From: Bog-950 sp044228435
GTDB lineage: Bacteria; Bacteroidota; Bacteroidia; Chitinophagales; LD1
DNA: 64,000 nucleotides
Reading direction: 5' to 3'
Assembly: GCA_044228435.1 (NCBI GenBank)
Contig: JBGAUW010000002.1
Coordinates: 186,001 to 250,000 of the forward strand
A program made the position numbers and the translations under genes. A model generated the notes under the pieces. That model had not been told where the DNA came from and did no database searches. It was given only the letters and a program-made list of their open reading frames with translations. Position 1 is the first letter of the stretch; each line of letters starts with the position of its first letter. Shown here one piece after another: positions 40,990-51,000 of the stretch.

Positions 40990-41865
40990 TTGGCCACTAC
41001 TAAAATCTATACCTTGGCAAACGGCAAAGGCACTTCATACTTTTACGCAATTTTTGGCATCACGCTGGTGCTGTTCGTGGTTGGCGTTTCGGCTATTCTT
41101 ATATTACAGGTTAAAAAACTATCGGGCGATTTAAAAGAAAACCTGTCGGTTGAGCTGGTGTTAAACGATTCCGTGCCCACCTCTAAAATAGCCTCGCTGC
41201 AAACCTTTATACAGGCTAAGCCCTATGTAAAAACCACCAAATTTATTTCGAAAGAAGATGCGGCTAAGATTTTACAGCAGGATTTGGGCGAAAATTTTTT
41301 AGACCTTCTGGGCTATAATCCCCTCTATGCCTCCTTCAACCTGAATGTATACCAGCAATATGCCAATAAAGACAGCTTTGCCCTGGTAAAGGCCGATTTA
41401 GCCACCGTAGCAGGGGTGCAGCAGGTAAACGTGCAGGGCAACATATTAGAGAGCCTGGATAAAAGCGTGCGCCGTGGAACCTTCATAGTTTCTATGATAG
41501 CAGGTGCCTTGTTAATTTTTGCTATCTCGCTTATTTTTAATACCATCCGCATGGCCATGTATAGCAACCGCTTTACTATTAAAACACAGCAGCTGTTTGG
41601 GGCCACCCGCTGGTTTATCATTAAGCCGTTTTTAGGCCGCGGCATTTTAAATGGTTTTATAGGCGGGGTAATAGCCTGCGTGCTTATTGCCGCCCTTATT
41701 TTTTACGTAGACTATACACAGCCCGACCTTGGTTTACAGAGCGATTTAATTACATTTGGCCTGCTTTTCGGAGTAGTAATTTTATTTGGTATTCTTATTT
41801 CGTTTTTAAGCACCCTAACCGCAGTTTTCCGCTATCTGCGTTTAAAGGTGGAAGACCTCTACTAA
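40990..41865 (+). CDS. ftsX: Cell-division protein FtsX
   Basis: Inner-membrane ABC-type permease that with FtsE links the divisome to peptidoglycan hydrolases. Four transmembrane helices lie at about 18-40, 165-190, 215-240 and 258-280. The periplasmic domain between the first two contains VELVLNDSVPTSKIASLQ and TTKFISKEDAAKIL, normal for FtsX. No ATG is available in frame at the expected start; translation appears to begin with TTG. FtsE is not adjacent. It is the first gene of the ftsX-DUF3098-uppP-truB cluster. Confidence 0.92.
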   Translation: MATTKIYTLANGKGTSYFYAIFGITLVLFVVGVSAILILQVKKLSGDLKENLSVELVLNDSVPTSKIASLQTFIQAKPYVKTTKFISKEDAAKILQQDLGENFLDLLGYNPLYASFNLNVYQQYANKDSFALVKADLATVAGVQQVNVQGNILESLDKSVRRGTFIVSMIAGALLIFAISLIFNTIRMAMYSNRFTIKTQQLFGATRWFIIKPFLGRGILNGFIGGVIACVLIAALIFYVDYTQPDLGLQSDLITFGLLFGVVILFGILISFLSTLTAVFRYLRLKVEDLY

Positions 41866-41878
41866 AGCACAAAAATTT

Positions 41879-42172
41879 ATGGCAAAGCAACAAGCCCCAG
41901 TAAAAGAAAAACAACCTGCCACCGCAGCCCAAAAACCAACGGTAGCACTTACCCCTTTTATTTTCGACCAATACAACTACCTGATAATGATTACCGGTGT
42001 GGTAGTAATTTTAATAGGCTTTGCCCTTATGAGCGGCGGCGCCACTACCGACCCTAACGTATTTCCTAAAGAAGAACTTTACAGTTTCCGCCGTATTACG
42101 CTTGCCCCAATAGTGGTAATGCTTGGCTTTGGTATAGAGATTTTCGCTATTTTAAAAAGACCAAAGGAATAA
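41879..42172 (+). CDS. DUF3098 membrane protein
   Basis: 97 aa with a Lys/Gln/Pro-rich cytoplasmic start and two transmembrane helices (about 33-53 and 70-90). FDQYNYLIMITGVVVILIGF and the SGGATTDPNVFP loop, followed by SFRRITLAPIVV, are typical of DUF3098, which in Bacteroidota sits between ftsX and uppP. It starts 13 bases after ftsX and overlaps uppP by one base. Function unknown, presumably linked to the envelope or division. Confidence 0.9.
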   Translation: MAKQQAPVKEKQPATAAQKPTVALTPFIFDQYNYLIMITGVVVILIGFALMSGGATTDPNVFPKEELYSFRRITLAPIVVMLGFGIEIFAILKRPKE

Positions 42173-43035
42173 TGACAAATGCCGAGTCGGTAATACTTGC
42201 AATTGTTGAAGGCCTTACAGAATTTATTCCCGTGTCTTCAACCGGGCACATGATTTTAACTGAAGCTGCACTTAAAATGCAGCACAGTAAGTTTACCGAT
42301 ATTTATATTGTAAACATTCAGTTTGGTGCTATTCTATCGGTAGTGCTTTTATACTGGAAACGTTTTTTTCAAACCCTCGATTTTTACTTCAAGCTTTTTG
42401 TAGCCTTTCTACCGGCTGCGGTGTTCGGCTTTTTGCTGGATGATTTTATCGATTCGCTGCTATCGAGCGTTACCACCGTGGCCATATCATTGGTAGTGGG
42501 TGGTGTTGTTATCATTTTGTGCGACTACCTGTTTAAAAAACAAATTGCCGAGGCCGAAACTGATGAGGATAAGGTAACTGTAAGGCAAACGGACGAGTTT
42601 GGTGTAGAGCATAAAAAAGAAGTGCTTAAAGATTTTAAAGTTACCTACGTGCAGGCCCTTATTATTGGCTGCTTTCAGTGTATTGCCATGATACCCGGCG
42701 TATCGCGCTCTGCCGCCTCTATTATTGGCGGGCTTACCCAAAAACTGAACATTAAACGGGCGGCCGAGTTTTCCTTCTTTCTGGCCGTGCCTACCATATT
42801 TGCGGCCTCGGCATATAAGCTGCTAAAAAACTACAGCGAAATTAAAGGCACCGAAATCGACTTTTTCATCATTGGCAATATTGTATCGTTTGTTGTAGGT
42901 ATGATAGCCATTAAGTTTTTTATAGGCCTTATTACCCGCTACGGCATGAAATTTTTTGGCTACTACCGCATTATTTTGGGCGCTCTTATTTTAATAATGA
43001 TGGCTATGGGCCATAAACTCGAAATACCCGGTTAA
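42172..43035 (+). CDS. uppP: Undecaprenyl-diphosphatase
   Basis: Integral membrane phosphatase (BacA type) that recycles undecaprenyl pyrophosphate for cell-wall synthesis and gives bacitracin tolerance. Both signature regions are present: EGLTEFIPVSSTGHMIL (residues 13-29) and PGVSRSAAS in the middle. At 287 aa it carries an extra charged cytoplasmic loop (about 120-150, AEAETDEDKVTVRQTDEFG in pieces) between the halves. It overlaps the genes on both sides by one base, so the group is translationally coupled. Confidence 0.96.
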   Translation: MTNAESVILAIVEGLTEFIPVSSTGHMILTEAALKMQHSKFTDIYIVNIQFGAILSVVLLYWKRFFQTLDFYFKLFVAFLPAAVFGFLLDDFIDSLLSSVTTVAISLVVGGVVIILCDYLFKKQIAEAETDEDKVTVRQTDEFGVEHKKEVLKDFKVTYVQALIIGCFQCIAMIPGVSRSAASIIGGLTQKLNIKRAAEFSFFLAVPTIFAASAYKLLKNYSEIKGTEIDFFIIGNIVSFVVGMIAIKFFIGLITRYGMKFFGYYRIILGALILIMMAMGHKLEIPG

Positions 43036-43742
43036 TGGATTTTGTATCGGGAGAAGTATTGCTGATAAACAAGCCCCTTACCTGGACCTCGTTTGATGTA
43101 GTTAATAAACTTCGCTACGCACTTACTAAAAAACTGGGCAACCGCATTAAAGTAGGCCATGCCGGCACCTTAGACCCCCTGGCCACTGGCCTGCTTATTA
43201 TTTGCACCGGCAAAATGACTAAGAAGATTGATGAGTTTCAGGGTATGGATAAGGAATATACCGGCACCTTTTTGCTGGGAGCTACCACACCTACCTACGA
43301 TAGCGAAATGGAACCGGATGCTACGTTCCCTACTGAGCACATTACAGAGGCCATGTTGCAACAAGCCGTTGCTAAGTATACCGGTAATATTGAGCAGATG
43401 CCGCCCATTTACTCAGCCATTAAGGTAGATGGCAAAGTGGCTTATGCGCAGGCCCGCAAAGGGAAAGATATAGAGCTTAAAACCCGTAGTATAGTAATTA
43501 ATGAATTTGAGCTAACCCGTATTGCATTGCCCGAAGTTGATTTTAGAGTAATATGCAGCAAGGGGACATATATACGCTCACTGGCCTTCGATTTTGGTAA
43601 AGCAGTTGATAGCGGGGCCTATTTAAAAACCCTGTGCCGCACTAAAATTGGCGACTTTGATTTAAAAAATTCTCTTACTGTGGAAGAGTGTGTGGCTATG
43701 ATAACCAATACCGAAATTGTGGAAACCGGAGATAAACCTTAA
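43035..43742 (+). CDS. truB: tRNA pseudouridine(55) synthase
   Basis: Makes pseudouridine at position 55 of the tRNA T-loop. LINKPLTWTSFDVVNKLR opens the domain, and the catalytic Asp47 lies in GHAGTLDPLATG. YTGTFLLGATTPTYD and ICSKGTYIRSLAFDFG are also in place. At 235 aa it is the short Bacteroidota form without a PUA domain. Coupled to uppP by a one-base overlap. Confidence 0.96.
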   Translation: MDFVSGEVLLINKPLTWTSFDVVNKLRYALTKKLGNRIKVGHAGTLDPLATGLLIICTGKMTKKIDEFQGMDKEYTGTFLLGATTPTYDSEMEPDATFPTEHITEAMLQQAVAKYTGNIEQMPPIYSAIKVDGKVAYAQARKGKDIELKTRSIVINEFELTRIALPEVDFRVICSKGTYIRSLAFDFGKAVDSGAYLKTLCRTKIGDFDLKNSLTVEECVAMITNTEIVETGDKP

Positions 43743-43801
43743 TGATTTTTGCCTTTAATTTGTATTTGATTTCTGCCAACTGTATAACAGCCAACTAACC
43801 C

Positions 43802-44740
43802 ATGCGCGTTTTTCGTGATTTAAATAACCTGCCTGTTTTTAAAAACTCCGTTATTACCATCGGCACATTTGATGGTGTACACAAGGGCCACCAAAAGCTG
43901 ATAGAGCGCATTAATTTCCTCGCACAGCAAAACGAAGGAGAGAGCATAATCATTACCTTTCACCCACACCCAAGGCTGGTTATTAACCCGCAGGACAAAT
44001 CGCTGCGGCTGCTAAATACCATTGAAGAAAAAGTAAGCCTGCTTGAAAAGTATGGCGTAGATAACCTGGTAATTGTTCCCTTTAGCCGCGATTTTTCGGA
44101 ACAAACAGCCGAAGATTACATCAGCAACTTTTTGGTAAAGAACTTCCGCCCCAAAAACATAGTAATTGGCTACGACCATAAATTTGGTAAAAATCGCAGT
44201 GGCGATTATCACTTGCTCGAACAAATGAAAGGGCAGTATGGCTATACCATGGAAGAGATTAGCAAGGAAACGCTGGACGATATAGGTATAAGCTCTACCA
44301 AAATACGCAATGCCCTACAGAGCAACGAAGTGGCCTTGGCCAATGATTTGCTGGGGCACAATTATACACTTACAGGTACCGTAGTTAGAGGTTTGCAAAA
44401 CGGCCGCAAACTGGGCTACCCTACAGCCAATCTGCAGGTAAACGATGAGCATAAGTTAATACCCAAAACAGGTATTTACGCAGTGAATGTTACCGATGCT
44501 TCGGCACCCGGCGAAACCTACAAGGGCATGTTAAGCATTGGCTACAACCCCACCTTTGATGGCAAGGAACAAACCATTGAAGTAAACATACTCGACTACA
44601 ATAAAGATATATACGGCAACACGCTAACGCTGGAATTTATAGCCTTTATCCGCAATGAGAAAAAGTTCGACTCGCTTGAAGCTTTAATAGAAGAGATAAA
44701 GAATGATGAGCGAAAGAGCAGGGAGATACTGAAGGGGTAA
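43802..44740 (+). CDS. ribF: Bifunctional riboflavin kinase/FAD synthetase
   Basis: Converts riboflavin to FMN and then FAD. The N-terminal nucleotidyltransferase half has IGTFDGVHKGHQKLI (20-34) and FHPHPR, and ends with ISSTKIRNAL. The C-terminal kinase half has GRKLGYPTANL and a long beta-barrel to the end. The length (312 aa) is standard. It follows truB by 59 bases in the same direction, and no FMN riboswitch-like structure is seen in that gap. Confidence 0.96.
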   Translation: MRVFRDLNNLPVFKNSVITIGTFDGVHKGHQKLIERINFLAQQNEGESIIITFHPHPRLVINPQDKSLRLLNTIEEKVSLLEKYGVDNLVIVPFSRDFSEQTAEDYISNFLVKNFRPKNIVIGYDHKFGKNRSGDYHLLEQMKGQYGYTMEEISKETLDDIGISSTKIRNALQSNEVALANDLLGHNYTLTGTVVRGLQNGRKLGYPTANLQVNDEHKLIPKTGIYAVNVTDASAPGETYKGMLSIGYNPTFDGKEQTIEVNILDYNKDIYGNTLTLEFIAFIRNEKKFDSLEALIEEIKNDERKSREILKG

Positions 44741-44756
44741 ATGCTTAGAAGGATTA

Positions 44757-45185
44757 CTATTCCAACTCTCTAAACTCATTTACAGTAAAATACCTGGGTA
44801 TGCCATCGATGTAAACCTCTACCAGCGCGGCCCCTATATATTTAAACGGCACTTTGGGTGCTTCGGAGTTATCGTTGAAAACGTCCTTTACCATAGTGTA
44901 AGTTAGCAATAGCGAGTCGCCGCGGTTGATTTTATTTTCTTCATTGGGCGAAAACAGTGTAGCATCAAAAGGCACGTTCTCCTCCCCTATCCATACATTT
45001 TTAAAGCTTGCTGTAAGCTTAGTGTTTACTACTACTTTAATAGCGAATTTAATACCGGTGCGGTTCCCTTTAGGCGCAGTCCAATTTTGCCGGGTTGCAT
45101 CTTTTAGCAATACAAGCACATCGTCATGTTGGCCAAAGGCCGAAATACTTGCTAAAAATAAAAGCAGCAGTAAAGAGGACTTCAT
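44757..45185 (-). CDS. Small exported protein, paralogue 1
   Basis: Not recognised. 142 aa with a signal peptide (1-18, ending AFG-Q) and a beta-rich mature part: VLVLLKDATRQNWTAPKGNRTGIKFAIKVVVN in pieces, then FKNVWIGEENVPFDA and RGDSLLLTYT. It is a tandem paralogue of the next gene upstream, sharing TGxKFAxKV, FKNVWIGxENVPFD, GDSLLLTY and KYxGAALxE blocks. Start set at ATG; a GTG lies one codon upstream. Likely periplasmic. Confidence 0.65.
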   Translation of the reverse strand: MKSSLLLLLFLASISAFGQHDDVLVLLKDATRQNWTAPKGNRTGIKFAIKVVVNTKLTASFKNVWIGEENVPFDATLFSPNEENKINRGDSLLLTYTMVKDVFNDNSEAPKVPFKYIGAALVEVYIDGIPRYFTVNEFRELE

Positions 45186-45212
45186 CACCTGATAAAACTT
45201 TTGTTTAATAAA

Positions 45213-45665
45213 CTACATGCCCATTAAAGAGGGTAACTCTTTAAACTTCTTTACTATAAAATACCGCACCTTACCATCAATAGAAGATTCGATAAGCGCT
45301 GCACCTTTATACTTACATGGCAGTTTTTTCGCTTCAGCATTATCGTTCTCTATACCATTTACCTTATTGTACGTAAGCAAAAGCGAGTCGCCGTTTTGTA
45401 TTTTCTTTTGAATATCGAGCGAGAAAAATTCTACATCAAACGGCACGTTCTCTGCTCCTATCCATACATTTTTAAACTCCGTTTTCAGTTCTGTATTTAC
45501 ATACACCTTCACAGCGAACTTAGTTCCCGTTCTGCCACCCGGTGCGCCCGAAACCCAATTCCTTTTGGTGGCTTCAATAACCTTTACAGGCAGGCCTTTT
45601 TTTTGCGCGGTGCTAACAAGCCCAATAAAACCTAACGCAACAATTAAAAGAGTTCTCAGTAACAT
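45213..45665 (-). CDS. Small exported protein, paralogue 2
   Basis: Tandem paralogue of the gene 27 bases downstream, 150 aa. Signal peptide (1-20, ending VSTAQ), then KRNWVSGAPGGRTGTKFAVKVYVN, FKNVWIGAENVPFDVEF, GDSLLLTYNKV and KYKGAALIESSIDGKVRYF in pieces. The block order is identical, so the pair arose by duplication. Function unknown; both are beta-rich and probably periplasmic. Confidence 0.65.
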   Translation of the reverse strand: MLLRTLLIVALGFIGLVSTAQKKGLPVKVIEATKRNWVSGAPGGRTGTKFAVKVYVNTELKTEFKNVWIGAENVPFDVEFFSLDIQKKIQNGDSLLLTYNKVNGIENDNAEAKKLPCKYKGAALIESSIDGKVRYFIVKKFKELPSLMGM

Positions 45666-45689
45666 TTACCGCTTTGGTTTAGTTGCTTA

Positions 45690-46709
45690 TCAATTTAAAA
45701 TCCTAAACACCATCTCTTTCATCAACTCACCTTCTTTAACCGAGTGGTTGTTTACGCCTTTTACACGCAAATCGTATTCCTCTAATATATAAAACACCTG
45801 CTCCAATTTTTCTACACTATAGTTTTTGGCAGCAGCTTTATAATCCTTTACAAAAAACGGGCTTACCTTTAGCGCACCGGCTAAATCTTTATCCATTACC
45901 CCCCTAAACTGATGGGTTAAATACACCTTATTAAAAAAGCCCTGCAGCAAACCTACCACCATAACCAGCGGGCCACTTTTAGGGTTGGCCACAAAGTAGT
46001 TGGCAATCTGAAAAGCTTTGGTTTTGTCTTTATTTCCTAAAGCCGTATTTAATTCAAAGGGGTTATACTCTTTGCTAATACCTACACCGGTTTCAATATC
46101 ATCCAGTGTAATAGTGGCGCCCGGCTGTTTGCTAATTATTAGTTTCTCCAGTTCGTTGGCAACCTTGCTTAACTCCGTACCGGTAAACTCAACCAACAAG
46201 TCAGCGGCCTGGTCGTCTATCTTAAATTTGCGCGCACTTAGCCAGCTTTTAACCCATGGCGCCACGCTATTGGCATACAACGGCTTCGATTCCATGTATA
46301 CCGCTACCTTCTTCATCTCTTTACCAAATGCCTTTCGGCCATCGGGTGTGCCGTGCTTCCAGGCAAAAACAAGCACCGTACTCTTTACCGGGTTTTTAAG
46401 GTAGCGCAGGTATTGCTCCTCTTCCTCCTGTTTTAAGCTTAGCGCATGTGCTTCCTTTACAATTACCAATTGTCGCTCGGCCATCATAGGCAGGCGGCCG
46501 CAGGTTTCCATTATCTGGCGGGCGGTCAGGTCTTTACCATACACTATGGTTTGGTTAAAGGCCTTTTCCATATCGTTTAATACGTTTGCCTCTAACGCAC
46601 TGGTAAGCTCGTCTATAAAAAAAGCCTCCTCGCCGCAAAAAAAGTATACGGGGGCAAACTTCCTTTTCTTTATATCCGATAAAATACTGTCAAATGTTTC
46701 TGCAGCCAT
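45690..46709 (-). CDS. holA: DNA polymerase III subunit delta
   Basis: Clamp-loader delta subunit, 339 aa. It has the KRKFAPVYFFCGEEAFFIDEL opening typical of HolA, then VYGKDLTARQIMETCGRLPMMAERQLVIV in pieces, and the helical collar domain with EKLEQVFYILEEYDLRVKGV towards the end. Its neighbours on the minus strand are amn upstream and two small exported paralogues downstream. Confidence 0.93.
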   Translation of the reverse strand: MAAETFDSILSDIKKRKFAPVYFFCGEEAFFIDELTSALEANVLNDMEKAFNQTIVYGKDLTARQIMETCGRLPMMAERQLVIVKEAHALSLKQEEEEQYLRYLKNPVKSTVLVFAWKHGTPDGRKAFGKEMKKVAVYMESKPLYANSVAPWVKSWLSARKFKIDDQAADLLVEFTGTELSKVANELEKLIISKQPGATITLDDIETGVGISKEYNPFELNTALGNKDKTKAFQIANYFVANPKSGPLVMVVGLLQGFFNKVYLTHQFRGVMDKDLAGALKVSPFFVKDYKAAAKNYSVEKLEQVFYILEEYDLRVKGVNNHSVKEGELMKEMVFRILN

Positions 46710-46729
46710 ACTTCTTACTTGTCTTCAAA

Positions 46730-47500
46730 TTAAAATCTAAGGTGCTTAACCGTTAATCCATTATTGATTAACTGCTTTAACGAATCGATACCAATTTTAA
46801 GGTGCTGGGTAACGTATTCTTTAGTTACTTTAATATCACTTAACTCTGTTTTAACACCCTGTGGTATCATGGGTTGGTCAGATACCAGCAGCAAAGCACC
46901 TACGGGAATTTCGTTTTTAAAAGCAGTAATAAAAACTGTAGCCGTTTCCATATCAATGGCCATAGCGCGTATTTGGCGCAGGTATTCTTTAAACTCTTCA
47001 TCCCACTCCCATACACGGCGGTTAGTTGTATAAACTGTACCTGTCCAGTAATCCTGGTTATAATCGCGTATGGTGGTAGATATTGCCTTTTGCAGCGCAA
47101 ACGAAGGCAATGCAGGCACCTCTGGCGGAAAGTAATCGTCTGAGGTTCCTTCGCCTCTAACGGCTGCTATTGGTAATATAAAGTCACCTATCTGGCTTTT
47201 CTTTTTTAAACCGCCACACTTACCCAAAAACAAGGCCGCCTTAGGCTCAATAGCCGAAAGCAAGTCCATCATGGTTGCGGCGTTTGGACTACCCATGCCA
47301 AAACTGATAATGGTAATGCCATCGGCCGTAGCGTTCATCATGGGCCTGTCGGCACCTACAATGGGCACATTATTCCATTCAGCAAACAACTGCACATAGT
47401 TATCAAAGTTGGTAAGCAGGATATATTCACCAAAATCCTTTAACTCGCGCCCTGTGTAGCGGGGCAGCCAGTTATTTACTATCTCTTGTTTCGTCTTCAT
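46730..47500 (-). CDS. amn: AMP nucleosidase
   Basis: Hydrolyses AMP to adenine and ribose-5-phosphate. The phosphorylase-type core shows IISFGMGSPNAATMMDL, LFLGKCGGLK, FILPIAAVRGEGTSDDY and the AIDMETATVF motif that contacts ribose. At 256 aa it is the short Bacteroidota form lacking the long N-terminal domain of E. coli Amn. It ends 20 bases before holA on the same strand. Confidence 0.9.
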   Translation of the reverse strand: MKTKQEIVNNWLPRYTGRELKDFGEYILLTNFDNYVQLFAEWNNVPIVGADRPMMNATADGITIISFGMGSPNAATMMDLLSAIEPKAALFLGKCGGLKKKSQIGDFILPIAAVRGEGTSDDYFPPEVPALPSFALQKAISTTIRDYNQDYWTGTVYTTNRRVWEWDEEFKEYLRQIRAMAIDMETATVFITAFKNEIPVGALLLVSDQPMIPQGVKTELSDIKVTKEYVTQHLKIGIDSLKQLINNGLTVKHLRF

Positions 47501-47536
47501 TGCTTAAAATTGCATTTAGAAAATAGTCTCTCCGCA

Positions 47537-47544
47537 CAAAAATA
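47537..47544 (-). promoter_or_regulatory. Putative -7 element of amn
   Basis: TATTTTTG on the minus strand, a perfect match to TAnnTTTG, 36 bases before the amn start. It lies in the short gap shared with the divergent HsdR-N gene; no TTG is at the ideal spacing. Confidence 0.4.
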
Positions 47545-47549
47545 ACAAA

Positions 47550-47993
47550 GTGACTGACGTAAGTTTTAGCCAATATAATTTTCGCACCGAGGAGCGCCAG
47601 GGCAAAACCTATATTTTTGATGAGGTGCGTCGAAAGTTTGTAGCCCTAACGCCTGAAGAATGGGTGCGGCAGCATATTTTGCACTACCTTATTTACAACA
47701 AAAATTACCCCAAAAGCCTTATAGCTGTTGAGAGAGGAATAGAATTAAACGGCCTGCAAAAGCGGTTTGATGTGGTAGTATTTGCCAACGATGGTAAGCC
47801 CAAGCTGATAGTAGAATGTAAAGCCCCCGAAGAAAAATTAAACGAAAAGGTTTTTGAACAGATAGCGCGCTATAACCTTACGCTGCGGGTAGATTTTTTG
47901 TGGGTAACTAATGGCGAAAAAAACTTTTGTTGCCGCCTTAAAAATGGTATAGAACTACTACAAGAAATTCCTTCGCCTGCTGAAATGATGTAA
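47550..47993 (+). CDS. HsdR-N-type nuclease-fold protein
   Basis: 147-aa protein matching the N-terminal nuclease domain of type I restriction HsdR subunits. A PD-(D/E)xK core is visible: an acidic residue in RFDVVVF, then LIVECKAP with Glu-x-Lys, and a Gln in FEQIARYN. No helicase, HsdM or HsdS is present, so this is not a restriction system. Similar stand-alone genes next to holA are, as I recall, usual in Bacteroidota, suggesting a housekeeping DNA role. It starts with GTG and is divergent from amn. Confidence 0.8.
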   Translation: MTDVSFSQYNFRTEERQGKTYIFDEVRRKFVALTPEEWVRQHILHYLIYNKNYPKSLIAVERGIELNGLQKRFDVVVFANDGKPKLIVECKAPEEKLNEKVFEQIARYNLTLRVDFLWVTNGEKNFCCRLKNGIELLQEIPSPAEMM

Positions 47994-48025
47994 GCAACAC
48001 GGCAGCGCAAAACCAATGCACAAAA

Positions 48026-48055
48026 AAAGGCCGCTACCACCAGGTAACGGCCTTT
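48026..48055. terminator. Bidirectional terminator
   Basis: AAAGGCCG (48026-48033) pairs with CGGCCTTT (48048-48055) with an inner ACC/GGT pair. A-rich on the left and T-rich on the right, it can serve both the HsdR-N gene and the convergent SprB-repeat gene. Confidence 0.8.
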
Positions 48056-48076
48056 CTATTTTAAATTGCCGGGTTA

Positions 48077-51000
48077 TTATCTTATCAATGTTATAGTTCC
48101 ACGATAGTCGCTATCGCTGTGGTTGTTTAACCATACAAATTTTGCAGTATAGGTATAAACACCATTAGGCGAAACAACACCTTTAAAGTAACCATCCCAT
48201 TCAAAATTAATATCGTTACTCTGGAACACTTTTTCACCTATGCGGTTAAACACCATTACCTCTATTTGTTTAATGCCCGGCAGGTTGCCAAAAATTTTCC
48301 AGGTATCGTTAGCGCCATCGCCGTTAGGGGTAAACACGTTAGGTATAAAAATATCGTAGCTTGGTATAACAGTTACGTTAACCGTAGCACTGCCTTTACA
48401 GCCACCTGTATTTGTAACTGTAGCCGTATAAACCTGCGAGTAATTGCCTGTAAACTTTGGATCCGGACAGTCGTAGCACGAAAGGCCAAAAGCAGGCTCC
48501 CAGTTATAAGTAACGTTACCGCTTTGGTTAGTAAGCGTGCTTAATTGTAGTTCGCCACCCAGGTTAACAGTAACAGGGTCGGGGCTTACCGAAATAGTAA
48601 CCGAATCCGGCTCGTATACCGATGCCGTATCGCTAACTGTGCAATTATTAGCATTGGTTACTGTAACCGAGTAAGAACCTACTGCCAGGTTAGTAAACTG
48701 ACCATTGCTGTTTTGGTCGCCGTTAGAGAGTGCAAAAGTATATGTTGGAGTAGCACCCCCGGTAGCCACTACACTAATTTGACCATCGGTATAACCGTAG
48801 CAACTTACATCTTGTGGCGTAGTAGACAATACAATTTCAGTTGGCGAACCTACCACCACCGGAGTGGAATCAATGCAGGCATTTGCATCGGTAACATAAA
48901 CTACATAGGCAGCAGGAGCCATATTAGGGTAAAGCCCTGTGCTATTGGTTTGCCCGTTAACCGAGAAGGTATAGCCACCGGCAGCTCCGCCGGTAGCATT
49001 AGCGGTTATAACGCCATCGGTGCTATTAAAGCACAAGGCATCGTTTGCAGTGGCAGTTACATCCAGCACGGCCGGTTCGGTTAAGGTGGCCGATACGGTA
49101 ACCGTGCACGAGTTAACATCGGTTGCGGTTACGGTGTAACTTCCCGCCGCAAGCCCGGTTGCTGAATTACCGGTGCTTACATTGTTTGTCCATACATAAG
49201 TATAGCCCGGCACACCGCCGCCGGCAGTTACATTCATAGTGCCGGTGCTATTACCAAAGCAATCAACATTTGTATGTGTTTCGGTTAATGTTAAAGCAGC
49301 AGGCTGCGTAATTGTAAAGGAGGCTGAAATAGTACACGAGCTGGCATCGGTAGCCACTACTGTGTAATTGCCCGCCGTTAATGCAGTAGCGGTGTTTCCA
49401 CTACTTACGTTAGGTGTCCAGCTATAGGTGTAACCAGGGTTACCCCCACTTACCGTAACTGTGGCATCGCCGGTAGCGGCGCCATTACATAAAACATCCG
49501 TTTGCGCTTGCGTAAGTGTAAGTTGTGTTGGTTCAGTAACCGTTGCTGTTTCTGCCACGCTACAACCATTGGCATCGGTTACATTTATCAGGTACGTATT
49601 AGGACCTAAACCGGTAGCTGCGTTGCCGGTAGCTGTATTAGGGCTCCAGGTATAGCTATAATTGGCAGTTCCGCCGCTGGTTGTCAAAGTAACCGTACCA
49701 TCGTTAGCCCCAAAGCAAGTTACATTGGTTGCAACCACCGTATTGCTAAGTGCCGCCGCCGGTTCGGTAATAACAACAGCCGTATCTAAAGTGCAATTAC
49801 CCTGGTCGGTAACTGTTATATTATAAGTGCCTGCGATTAAAGCCGTTGCAGTATTTGATGTAGATACGTTCGGCTGCCATGCATAGGTATAGTTAGGCCC
49901 TGCACCGCCACTTACTGTTAATGTAATACTGCCCGTAGCATCGCCGAAACACAACACATTGGTTTGCTGTATTAATACAGACATGCCCGATGGCTCGGTA
50001 ATGCTGAAAGATGCCGTTTGCTGACAAGTGCTGGCATCGGTAGCGGTAACGGTATAAGAGCCCGCAGGTAGCGGTACTGTTTGAGTGGTTAAGTTGCTTC
50101 CGCTCCAGGTATAGTTATAAGGCGCGGTTCCACCTGCCGGGTTTGCCGTGGCGCTGCCGTTAGCTCCAAAGCAGAGCGCATTAGTTACAGCTACCGCCAT
50201 TACCGGTGCAGCAGGCTCTGTAACAGTAACACTTCCGGTTAAAGTACAAAGATTTTGGTCGGTTGCGGTTACGTTGTAAGTACCAGCCGCAAGGTTAGTA
50301 AGGTTGGCGCCGCTTAACGGACCCGGGGTCCAATTATAAGTAACAGTGCCGGTGGCATTTACAAAGTTAGCCGAGGCGGTTGCAACTGCTGCACCAAAGC
50401 AAGGTTCGTTGGTATTATTTACTGTTAAGCTTTGCGGGCCGGGTTCGGCAATAGTTTCTGATACCGTAACACTGCAGCCATTAGCATCGGTTACTGCGCC
50501 ACCATACACACCTGCGGTGCGATTAGGCACCACCGTAGTGCCCGCGGGCAATGGCTGGCCCAACAATGAATAAGGAGCAACGCCACCACTAATATTGATG
50601 GTAAGCGTTCCATCGCTTCCTCCATTACATTTTACATCGGTATGCGAAGTAGTTACCACAAGTGCGGCCGGTTCGCTAATTACTGCGGCAACAGATATGG
50701 TGCAGCTATTTTGGTCGGTAGCTGTTACAGTGTATGTAGCAGCTGGTACAGCTGTTCGGTCTTGCGTAGTAACGGGGCCATCGCTCCAGGCATAGGTATA
50801 GGTACCTTGCCCACCACCAACTGTTACATCAATTGAACCGGTGCTTTGACCGTTACAAAGCACATCTACATTGGTTTCGCTTATAGTTAAAGCCGTTGGT
50901 TGAGTTAATGTAGCTGTTGCCGTAGCCGTGCACAAATTCAAATCAGTAACTGTAACGCTATAAGTACCTGCCGGTATGTTGGCCCTATCTTCGGTAGATG

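Noticed and set aside
47550..47993. Restriction-modification system
   Set aside because: Only an HsdR N-terminal domain is present, with no HsdM, HsdS or helicase nearby.
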